Below are positions 1-6,615 of a stretch of 8,150 bases of DNA, in pieces. The notes under the pieces were generated by a model. It was given only the letters and a program-made list of their open reading frames with translations, did no database searches and had not been told where the DNA came from. The translations under genes were made by a program, and so were the position numbers. Each line of letters opens with the position of its first letter. Positions within the stretch are counted from its first letter, which is position 1. Source of the stretch: Nocardioidaceae bacterium (GTDB lineage Bacteria; Actinomycetota; Actinomycetes; Propionibacteriales; Nocardioidaceae); the NCBI GenBank assembly GCA_013811715.1, contig JACCUS010000471.1, forward strand, positions 1 to 8,150. The letters are read 5' to 3'.

Positions 1-37
1 CCCCTGCGGGCGGACTGAGTCAGGGGCTTCGGGCCCC
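1..37. other. 5' flank with two competing inverted repeats
   Basis: This is the stretch before hisI, too short to identify an upstream gene. One frame ends in a stop at 16-18 (codons reading PLRAD then stop), which could be the tail of an upstream gene, but nothing recognisable remains. GGGGC at 23-27 can pair with GCCCC at 33-37 around a TTCGG loop, giving a 5-bp GC hairpin. CCCCTG at 1-6 can instead pair with CAGGGG at 21-26, so the two pairings exclude each other. No run of T follows, so it is a poor intrinsic terminator. A role in terminating an upstream transcript or in controlling hisI is speculative. Confidence 0.3.
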
Positions 38-55
38 CGGGGTCGGTGGGGGACA

Positions 56-493
56 ATGGCATGTGTGAGTGAAGTCAAACCAGGGCGGGAGACGCTGCCC
101 CCCGAGGTGTCCGAAAGCCGGCCTCCGGAGGCACCGGCGCACGTTCCGGTCGGCCAGGTGAGGTTCGACGACAACGGCCTGGTGCCGGCCGTCGTCCAAG
201 ATGCCACGTCCAAGGCCGTGCTGATGTTGGCCTGGATGGATGCGGCGGCGCTGCGCCTGACCACCGAGACGCGCCGGGCGACGTACTGGAGCCGCAGCCG
301 GCAGACCCGATGGGTGAAGGGAGAGACCTCCGGCCACGTCCAACACGTCCGTGAGGTGCGGCTGGACTGCGACGGCGACACGGTGCTGCTGCTCGTCGAC
401 CAGCACGGTCCGGCCTGTCATACCGGCGCGATCACCTGCTTCGACGGCGCGGTGCTCCCGACCGAACGATCCGACGGCCAAGCCAATGGCTGA
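56..493 (+). CDS. hisI: Phosphoribosyl-AMP cyclohydrolase HisI
   Basis: HisI opens the adenine ring of phosphoribosyl-AMP to give the ProFAR intermediate in cytoplasmic histidine synthesis. The 145-residue protein shows the family core: a WMD-AAL segment at 60-66, YWSRSR at 77-82, W86 followed by KGETSG at 88-93, the metal-binding DCDGD at 104-108, and PACHTG at 119-124 followed by C128. Cysteines 105, 121 and 128 and aspartates 104, 106 and 108 fit the known zinc and magnesium sites of the family. There is no HisE domain, so it is the monofunctional form, unlike E. coli HisIE. The first ~33 residues are a Pro/Glu-rich extension before the conserved core. ATG at 56 has a G-rich stretch (45-52) only 3 bases upstream, so the in-frame GTG at 65 is an alternative start with better spacing. 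Its last 8 bases overlap the next gene (ATGGCTGA), suggesting translational coupling. Confidence 0.95.
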   Translation: MACVSEVKPGRETLPPEVSESRPPEAPAHVPVGQVRFDDNGLVPAVVQDATSKAVLMLAWMDAAALRLTTETRRATYWSRSRQTRWVKGETSGHVQHVREVRLDCDGDTVLLLVDQHGPACHTGAITCFDGAVLPTERSDGQANG

Positions 494-1145
494 AGACCCG
501 CCCAAGATCACTCCCGAAGCTTCAGCCACAAGCGAAGGCATGCAGCGCGCTGAGGGCATCGACGAGCGTTCGGGTGGCTACCCGGCGACACTGCTCCTCG
601 GGCTGCTCTGCGCCACAGCGGTGGTCGTCGGGGTGGCGCGACCGTGGGTCGGGGCGACCGCCACGGTGCCGGGGCTGCCGACGCTGGAGGCCACGACCAC
701 CGGGGCCGGTCTGTCCCCGCTCGCCGGCGCTCTCGGCGTGGCGATGCTCGCCGCCTTCGGGGCGGTCGTCGCCACCGGTGGCTGGGTGCGCCGCGCGTTG
801 GGACTGGTGATCACGGCGGCAGCGGTCGGGGTTCTCGCCGCGGGGATCTGGCCTGGCCCGGCCACCGCGTCCCTTGCCGAGCAGCTTGCTGCCAAGGGGT
901 ACGCCGGCGGTGGCTACGAGACCTCGACCCTGGCCTGGCGCTGGGTGGCGCTCGCCGGCGCCGTCGGCTGTGCCGGCGCGGGCGCGATGGTCGTCAGGTT
1001 CGGCGCTCGATGGCCGAGCATGGGCAGTCGGTACGACGCCCCTGCCGTACGCGAACAGACATCGACCGAACCCGATGACGCAGCTGACGAGACTCGGCTG
1101 TGGCGTGCGCTCGACCGGGGACACGACCCCACGCAGACCCGCTGA
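486..1145 (+). CDS. Trp-operon-associated membrane protein (TIGR02234/PF09534-like)
   Basis: This 219-residue protein has about four hydrophobic segments (approximately residues 34-51, 76-97, 103-122 and 153-171), a polar N-terminus of ~30 residues and a polar C-terminal tail. The tail ends in LWRALDRGHDPT (205-216), which matches the WxALDRGxDPT ending of the actinobacterial family found in tryptophan operons; M. tuberculosis Rv1610 is a member. A TGAGLSPLAGALG stretch at 72-84 is also typical. Function is unknown; a role in moving or sensing tryptophan, indole or chorismate-derived compounds is often imagined but unproven. The start at ATG 486 overlaps the hisI stop by 8 bases. The frame stays open upstream to 351, but that part lies inside hisI in another frame and is not protein-like. 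No strong ribosome binding site is visible, consistent with coupling to hisI. Confidence 0.88.
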   Translation: MAEDPPKITPEASATSEGMQRAEGIDERSGGYPATLLLGLLCATAVVVGVARPWVGATATVPGLPTLEATTTGAGLSPLAGALGVAMLAAFGAVVATGGWVRRALGLVITAAAVGVLAAGIWPGPATASLAEQLAAKGYAGGGYETSTLAWRWVALAGAVGCAGAGAMVVRFGARWPSMGSRYDAPAVREQTSTEPDDAADETRLWRALDRGHDPTQTR

Positions 1146-1180
1146 TATCCGCACGACACAATGGGGCCGGGACCGACGAG

Positions 1181-1185
1181 AGGAG
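1181..1185 (+). promoter_or_regulatory. Ribosome binding site that sets the HGxxPAAW gene start
   Basis: AGGAG lies 10 bases before ATG 1196. This supports 1196 as the start over an upstream in-frame ATG at 1100, which would lie inside the preceding gene. The rest of the 50-base gap (1146-1195) shows no clear promoter or terminator. Confidence 0.6.
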
Positions 1186-1195
1186 CCCGCCGCAA

Positions 1196-1381
1196 ATGGC
1201 GCACCACGGCAACACCCCCGCCGCGTGGACCGCTGTCCTCGTCTCCCTCGCCGCGTTCGGAGTGGGCGCCGTCGGGCTCGTGATCGGCAGTTGGCCGGTC
1301 TTTTGGATCGGCGTCGCGCTACTGGCGGTCGCCGTGGTGGCAGGCAGGGTCATGCAGGCCATGGGTCTGGGCGCGCGGTAG
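1196..1381 (+). CDS. HGxxPAAW family small membrane protein (DUF6704-like)
   Basis: A 61-residue protein beginning MAHHGNTPAAWTAV, which carries the HGxxPAAW signature (here HGNTPAAW, residues 4-11) of a small actinobacterial family. Two hydrophobic segments follow, roughly residues 12-31 and 36-50, then a short basic, Gly-rich tail (RVMQAMGLGAR). It is therefore probably a two-helix inner-membrane protein with the conserved motif just ahead of the first helix. The family has no established function that I know of. It sits between the Trp-associated membrane protein and trpC, 2 bases before the trpC start, so it is almost certainly co-transcribed with trpC and may be needed for trpC translation. 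Confidence 0.85.
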   Translation: MAHHGNTPAAWTAVLVSLAAFGVGAVGLVIGSWPVFWIGVALLAVAVVAGRVMQAMGLGAR

Positions 1382-1383
1382 CC

Positions 1384-2190
1384 GTGTCGGTCCTCGAGGA
1401 CATCATCGCCGGAGTTCGCCTCGACCTCGCCGAGCGACAACTTGAGGTCAGTCTCGACGCCTTGAAGCAGATGGCGGCGCGACAGGACCCGGCACTCGAC
1501 CCCATGCCCGAGTACCGCGCCGGCGGCATCTCGGTCATCGCAGAGGTCAAGCGGTCCAGCCCGAGCGGGGGCGCGCTCGCCGACATCGCCGACCCGGCGG
1601 CCCTTGCCGCGGATTACCAGGCGGGCGGCGCGGCGACGATCAGCGTCCTCACCGAGGAGCGACGCTTCGGCGGGACGCTTGCGGACCTGCAGGCGGTTCG
1701 CTCCTCGGTGTCGGTGCCCGTGCTGCGCAAAGACTTCATCGTCACGGCCTATCAGCTGTGGGAGGCCCGCGCCGCCGGCGCCGATTTGGCCCTCCTCATC
1801 GTGGCGGCCCTGACCGACCACGAGCTCGAGGGCCTAGTCGACCGGGCCCGCTCGATCGGGTTGACACCACTCGTCGAGGTGCACACAGAGGTGGAGGTTG
1901 CCCGGGCGCTGGACTGCGGCGCAGACCTGATCGGTATCAACGCCCGCAACATGTTGACCCTTCAGGTTGACCGGGACACCTTCGTCCGGCTGGCCCCACG
2001 CATCCCCGAGGGCGTCGTGCGGGTGGCGGAGTCCGGCGTGCGTGGGCCGCGCGACGTCTTGGAGTACGCCCGCAACGGCGCGGACGTCGTACTCGTCGGA
2101 GAGTCCCTCGTCACCGGCAAGGACCCTCGGACCGCGGTGTCCGACATGGTGGCCGCCGGGGCTCACCCGGCGCTCAAACAACGACACTGA
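1384..2190 (+). CDS. trpC: Indole-3-glycerol phosphate synthase TrpC
   Basis: TrpC closes the indole ring: it converts carboxyphenylamino-deoxyribulose phosphate to indole-3-glycerol phosphate with loss of CO2 and water. The 268-residue protein is a single TIM barrel with all expected catalytic residues: E53 and K55 in AEVKRSSPS, K116 in LRKDF, E165 in LVEVH, N186 in GINARN, and E216-S217 in AESG. Their spacing follows Sulfolobus IGPS (E51, K53, K110, E159, N180, E210, S211) with a constant shift after a short insertion. There is no TrpF domain, unlike the fused E. coli enzyme. GTG at 1384 is chosen because translation from it gives the usual SVLEDIIAGV opening; the next in-frame ATG (1471) would remove the N-terminal helix. 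The start lies 2 bases after the preceding stop with no clear Shine-Dalgarno, which suggests coupling. Confidence 0.97.
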   Translation: MSVLEDIIAGVRLDLAERQLEVSLDALKQMAARQDPALDPMPEYRAGGISVIAEVKRSSPSGGALADIADPAALAADYQAGGAATISVLTEERRFGGTLADLQAVRSSVSVPVLRKDFIVTAYQLWEARAAGADLALLIVAALTDHELEGLVDRARSIGLTPLVEVHTEVEVARALDCGADLIGINARNMLTLQVDRDTFVRLAPRIPEGVVRVAESGVRGPRDVLEYARNGADVVLVGESLVTGKDPRTAVSDMVAAGAHPALKQRH

Positions 2191-2193
2191 CGC

Positions 2194-2198
2194 GAGGA
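2194..2198 (+). promoter_or_regulatory. Ribosome binding site for trpB
   Basis: GAGGA ends 8 bases before ATG 2207, which favours that start over the second in-frame ATG at 2219. It lies in the 16-base gap between trpC and trpB. Confidence 0.6.
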
Positions 2199-2206
2199 CT
2201 CCGTCC

Positions 2207-3444
<1,238 letters not shown>

Positions 3445-3448
<4 letters not shown>

Positions 3449-4242
3449 CGGGCTCGGGCTCAGCCCTCGAGGCCGCCCGAAGCGCGGGCCGGGCCGCACT
3501 GGTCGGCTACCTGCCGGCGGGTTTCCCGACCGTGGCGACCTCGATCGACCTGGCCCGGGCGATGGTCGACGCGGGCGTCGACGCCATCGAGATCGGCCTG
3601 CCCTACTCCGACCCGGTCATGGACGGCCCCACGATCTCGGCGGCCGCCCAGATCGCGCTCGAGGGAGGCACCCGCATCCGCGACGTGTTGCGGGTGGTCG
3701 AGGCGGTCGCCGACCGCGCACCGACGTTGGTGATGACCTACTGGAACCCGGTCGAGCGGTACGGCGTCGACCGGTTCACCGCCGATCTCGCTTCAGCGGG
3801 TGGAGCCGGGCTGGTCACGCCCGACCTGATCCCGGAGGAGGCCACGGACTGGATCGGGGCCGCTGACCGGCACGACCTCGACAAGGTGTTCTTGGTGGCC
3901 CCCTCCTCCACCACGGAGCGGCTGGAGATGACGAGTGCCGCCTGCCGTGGCTTCGTCTACGCCACTTCAGTCATGGGGGTCACCGGCGCCCGCGACCAGA
4001 CCAGCAGTGCCGCCCCCCGGCTCGTCGCCCGGGTACGGGAGCTGTCCGGCCTCCCGGTCGGGGTGGGCCTCGGAGTCTCGACCCGTGCTCAGGCCGCCGA
4101 GGTGGCATCCTTCGCCGACGCCGTCATCGTCGGCAGCGCCTTCGTGCGTTGTGTTGCCGACGCGCCCGACCCCTCCGCGGCGGTGGTCGCCGTCGGCGCG
4201 CTCGCCCACGACCTGGCTGCCGGGGTCCGCGGGGAACTTTGA
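3445..4242 (+). CDS. trpA: Tryptophan synthase alpha subunit TrpA
   Basis: TrpA cleaves indole-3-glycerol phosphate to indole and glyceraldehyde 3-phosphate and channels the indole to TrpB. The 265-residue TIM barrel is full length. Catalytic E49 (in AIEIGLPYSDP) and D60 (in DPVMDGPTI) sit at the same numbers as in E. coli. The flexible loop 6 (GVTGAR, 178-183) follows VYATSV, whose Y172 matches the family active-site tyrosine; the phosphate site is formed by VGLGVST (207-213) and VGSAF (229-233). ATG 3445 overlaps the trpB TGA by 4 bases, and GAGG at 3431-3434 inside trpB is a likely ribosome binding site. The frame is open upstream to 3334, but that extension lies within trpB and reads as arginine-rich shadow sequence. 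Confidence 0.97.
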
Positions 4243-4268
4243 CCCGCGCTGTCGAGTTGGACCAACAG

Positions 4269-4934
4269 ATGAGCCTATCCACCCGACCCGGGTCAGCCCT
4301 GGCGGGCGCGTTGCTGGCAACGACGGTCGCCGCGTCGTGCGGAGGTGCGGCAGAGCCGGACCTGCCCCAGCCCGACAACCCTGGCGGCGTCATCGTGTCC
4401 GAGGTCGAGGACAACTCGAGGTTCCTCGGGGCCGAGCCCGCGACGCCGTACCACATGCCGGATGTCACGCTGACGGCCACCAACCACGAGCGCTTCAACC
4501 TGATCACCGACACGGGCTACCCGGTGACGCTGGTGTTCTACGGCTACACGCACTGCCCAGACGTCTGCCCGCTGGTGATGAGCGACCTCACCGCCGCCTA
4601 CCTGCAACTTCCCGACGAGGTGCGCGACCAGACACAGGTCGTCGTCGTCACGACCGACCCTCGCCGCGACACGCCGGAGGTGATGCGCGCCTACCTCGAC
4701 CGCTACCACGAGGACTTCGTCGGCCTCACCGGCGACCTGCCCGACATCGTCCGGGCGGCCGACGCCATGGGGGTCGCCATCGAGGGGATGAAGCGGCTGC
4801 CGAGCGGCGGGTACGACGTCGGCCACGGCGCGCAGGTGATCGGGTTCTTCGCAGACCATGCGCCGGTGATCTGGACACAGGGCACACCCGTCTCCGACCT
4901 GGTCGCCGACGTCACCGTGCTGGCCGGGTCGTGA
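4269..4934 (+). CDS. SCO1/SenC/PrrC-family copper lipoprotein
   Basis: SCO proteins are membrane-anchored thioredoxin-fold factors that bind copper and help assemble the CuA centre of cytochrome c oxidase or act as thiol redox partners. The 221-residue protein starts with a lipoprotein signal: a hydrophobic stretch at 9-23 and Cys24 in the lipobox-like AASC. The mature part has the copper site CPDVC (C96, C100) in FYGYTHCPDVCP, the family segment TTDPRRDTPE (128-137), and a downstream His (H186 in DVGHGAQ), which completes the CxxxC plus His set. ATG 4269, 26 bases after trpA, gives a clean signal peptide. An in-frame TTG at 4239 overlapping the trpA stop is an alternative start but would put acidic residues ahead of the signal. 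No cytochrome oxidase or copper gene is nearby, so the exact substrate is open. It is probably read through from trp and is a predicted client of the adjacent Lgt. Confidence 0.9.
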   Translation: MSLSTRPGSALAGALLATTVAASCGGAAEPDLPQPDNPGGVIVSEVEDNSRFLGAEPATPYHMPDVTLTATNHERFNLITDTGYPVTLVFYGYTHCPDVCPLVMSDLTAAYLQLPDEVRDQTQVVVVTTDPRRDTPEVMRAYLDRYHEDFVGLTGDLPDIVRAADAMGVAIEGMKRLPSGGYDVGHGAQVIGFFADHAPVIWTQGTPVSDLVADVTVLAGS

Positions 4935-4955
4935 CCATCGCTGGCCACCGCTCAC

Positions 4956-4963
4956 GGTAGGTT
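4956..4963 (+). promoter_or_regulatory. Probable promoter -10 for lgt (near-leaderless)
   Basis: GGTAGGTT contains TAGGTT (4958-4963), which fits the actinobacterial TAnnnT -10 element. Transcription would begin about 7 bases further on, near 4970, leaving a leader of only about 3 bases before ATG 4973. No good Shine-Dalgarno precedes lgt, which agrees with leaderless-type translation. A GTGACC at 4931-4936 could be a -35, but the 21-base spacing is long. The element shares GGTAGGYT with the one ahead of pyruvate kinase. Confidence 0.5.
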
Positions 4964-4972
4964 GCTGACGAG

Positions 4973-5851
4973 ATGACCATTGCCTCCATCCCCAGTCCGA
5001 GCGACGGCGTGTGGTACCTGGGCGACTTCCCGATCCGCGGTTACGCGCTGTGCATCATCGTGGGGATCGTCGCGGGGGTGTGGGTCGGTGAACGACGTTG
5101 GGTCGCCCGCGGTGGCCAGCGTGGCGCCATCGGAGACGTAGCGGTGTGGGCGGTGCCGTTCGGACTGGTCGGCGGCCGCATCTACCACGTGATCACCGAC
5201 CCTCAGCTGTACTTCGGAGAGGGCAAGGACCCGATCACGGCGCTCTACATCTGGCGCGGCGGACTCGGCATCTGGGGCGCGATCGCGCTGGGGGCGCTGG
5301 GCGCCTACATCGGTTGTCGGCGTCGGCGGATGAAGTTCCGGGCGTACGCCGACGCGCTGGCGCCGGGGATCGCCGTCGCGCAGGGCATCGGCCGCTGGGG
5401 GAACTGGTTCAACCAGGAGCTCTACGGCAGACCGACCACGCTCCCGTGGGGACTCCAGATCGACCCCGACCACCGGGGTGACCTGCAGGAGCACGAGACG
5501 TTCCATCCCACCTTCCTGTACGAGTCGCTGTGGGTATTCGGTATGGCAGGCCTGGTCATCTGGGCTGAGCGCCGGTTCGAGCTCGGGTTCGGGCGGGCGT
5601 TCGCGCTGTATGTGATGGGCTACACCGTAGGCCGTGGCTGGATCGAGAGCCTTCGTGTCGACCCCGCCAACGAGCTCCTCGGGATGCGGATAAACATCTG
5701 GGCGTCGATCATCGTGTTCCTCGCGGCATTGGGCTACCTGATCGTCGTGGGCAGGCGCCACCCCGGACGCGAGACAGACGTCCAGCCGGTGCCGGACCCG
5801 GATCCGTCGGAGGAGGCGACGGAGGAGTCGTCGGAGGAGTCGACAAGGTGA
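4973..5851 (+). CDS. lgt: Prolipoprotein diacylglyceryl transferase Lgt
   Basis: Lgt moves diacylglycerol from phosphatidylglycerol to the lipobox cysteine of prolipoproteins, the first step in lipoprotein maturation, in the cytoplasmic membrane. The 292-residue protein has about seven hydrophobic segments. The Lgt signature GRWGNWFNQELYG spans 140-152, giving R141, N144, E149 and G152, which match E. coli R143, N146, E151 and G154. Y24 in IRGYAL, the HPTFLYE motif (178-184) and the late GRGWIE (220-225) with R221 and E225 (E. coli R239 and E243) are also present. The C-terminus carries an acidic cytoplasmic-type tail (about 268-292) of Pro, Asp, Glu and Ser that is not part of the catalytic core; tails of this kind occur in actinobacterial Lgt. 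ATG 4973 follows a likely promoter by 9 bases. The stop overlaps the next start as GTGA. Confidence 0.97.
   Translation: MTIASIPSPSDGVWYLGDFPIRGYALCIIVGIVAGVWVGERRWVARGGQRGAIGDVAVWAVPFGLVGGRIYHVITDPQLYFGEGKDPITALYIWRGGLGIWGAIALGALGAYIGCRRRRMKFRAYADALAPGIAVAQGIGRWGNWFNQELYGRPTTLPWGLQIDPDHRGDLQEHETFHPTFLYESLWVFGMAGLVIWAERRFELGFGRAFALYVMGYTVGRGWIESLRVDPANELLGMRINIWASIIVFLAALGYLIVVGRRHPGRETDVQPVPDPDPSEEATEESSEESTR
5807..5842 (+). repeat. Three 12-bp tandem repeats in the lgt 3' end
   Basis: Three imperfect 12-base units (TCGGAGGAGGCG, ACGGAGGAGTCG, TCGGAGGAGTCG) encode SEEA-TEES-SEES at Lgt residues 279-290. They form the acidic tail of Lgt, and the last unit also supplies the ribosome binding site of the next gene. 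Unit number may vary between strains by slippage. Confidence 0.75.
5833..5838 (+). promoter_or_regulatory. Ribosome binding site for the VIT-family gene
   Basis: GGAGGA lies 9 bases before GTG 5848 and is the strongest Shine-Dalgarno in the window. It fixes the GTG start despite the 4-base overlap with lgt. It is embedded in the third 12-bp repeat of the lgt tail. Confidence 0.7.
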
Positions 5852-6576
5852 ACGCTGCCGCTGCGGGGCCGGGTGCTGAGAACGTCCAGCACGAGCACGG
5901 CGATGCCGCGACCGGATGGCTGCGACCGGCGGTGTTCGGGGCGATGGACGGGCTGGTCTCGAACTTCGCTCTGATCGCCGGTGTGGTGGGCGGCACCGGT
6001 GGCGACAACCACGGCCAGGTGGTGCTTGCCGGCCTGGCCGGCCTCGCGGCCGGCTCGTTCTCAATGGCCGCGGGGGAGTACACGTCGGTGGCGAGCCAGG
6101 CGGAGAACGTCCAGCTGGAGATCGACGTCGAGCGCCGTGAGATCGCGGAGAACCCCCGGGCCGAGCAGGCGGAGCTGGCCCAGACGTACGTCGACAAGGG
6201 GCTCGGCCGCGATCTCGCCGAGGCCATCGCAGAACAGGTCCACGCCGATCCGTTGCTCGCCGTATCGGTGCACGCTCGAGAAGAGCTCGGCGTCGACCCG
6301 GACAATCTCCCCTCTCCGCTGGTGGCGGCCGTCTCTTCCTTCATCTCCTTCGCCGTCGGCGCCGCGATTCCCGTGGTGCCCTACGTGCTGGGCGCCACCG
6401 CGCTGCTACCCGCGCTGATCGCCAGCCTGGTCGCTCTCTTCGCCTGCGGCGCCATCGTGTCGGCCGTGACCACGCGTAGCTGGTGGTACGGGGGGCTGCG
6501 CCAGCTGACGTTGGGCGCGGCTGCGGCCGCGCTGACCTACTTCATCGGCGACCTCGTCGGCGCCGGCCTGGGCTGA
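5848..6576 (+). CDS. VIT1/CCC1-family Fe2+/Mn2+ transporter
   Basis: Members of this family move Fe2+ or Mn2+ across a membrane, usually out of the cytoplasm, by proton antiport. The 242-residue protein shows the first-helix motif AVFGAMDGLVSNFALIAGV (28-46) with the conserved DG at 34-35, then MAAGEYTSVASQ (73-84) at the end of helix 2. A charged, non-membrane stretch (about 88-150) follows, then three C-terminal hydrophobic segments (about 157-180, 183-207 and 217-240), giving five helices. The charged stretch is the cytoplasmic metal-binding domain: E95, E98, E106 and E109 reproduce the spacing of the metal-binding glutamates E102, E105, E113 and E116 described in plant VIT1, and E145/E146 lie where the later pair is expected. 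There is no ferritin-like N-terminal domain. The start is GTG 5848, overlapping the lgt stop by 4 bases. Substrate choice (iron or manganese) cannot be read from sequence. Confidence 0.92.
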   Translation: MNAAAAGPGAENVQHEHGDAATGWLRPAVFGAMDGLVSNFALIAGVVGGTGGDNHGQVVLAGLAGLAAGSFSMAAGEYTSVASQAENVQLEIDVERREIAENPRAEQAELAQTYVDKGLGRDLAEAIAEQVHADPLLAVSVHAREELGVDPDNLPSPLVAAVSSFISFAVGAAIPVVPYVLGATALLPALIASLVALFACGAIVSAVTTRSWWYGGLRQLTLGAAAAALTYFIGDLVGAGLG

Positions 6577-6601
6577 CTTGGCTGTGCCCGGTGGTGACCT
6601 G

Positions 6602-6609
6602 GGTAGGCT
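6602..6609 (+). promoter_or_regulatory. Probable promoter -10 for pyruvate kinase (leaderless)
   Basis: GGTAGGCT contains TAGGCT (6604-6609), a TAnnnT -10 element. The expected transcription start 7 bases after its last T is position 6616, the G of the GTG start codon itself. The six bases between are all C or G (CGGGGG). TTGGCT at 6578-6583 could be a -35, but the 20-base spacing is long. The whole 39-base gap shows no terminator for the preceding gene. Confidence 0.55.
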
Positions 6610-6615
6610 CGGGGG

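Noticed and set aside
1146..1195. Internal promoter in the 50-base gap before the HGxxPAAW gene
   Set aside because: TGATAT at 1143-1148 only loosely resembles a -10 and no -35 could be paired with it.
994..1821. 275-codon - strand frame across the trpC start region
   Set aside because: It spans several genes with clear protein families on the other strand and shows no family motif of its own.
4239..4271. TTG 4239 as start of the SCO gene, overlapping the trpA stop
   Set aside because: It would place acidic residues in front of the signal peptide; ATG 4269 gives a normal lipoprotein signal. It cannot be fully excluded.
3935..4960. Long + strand open frame spanning trpA and the SCO gene
   Set aside because: It is Arg/Pro-rich and crosses two well-supported genes in another frame, so it is a shadow of high-GC coding sequence.
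6478..6486. Adjacent Trp codons (TGGTGG), considered as a trp attenuator leader
   Set aside because: They lie inside the VIT-family gene, far downstream of trp, with no leader peptide or terminator-antiterminator arrangement.
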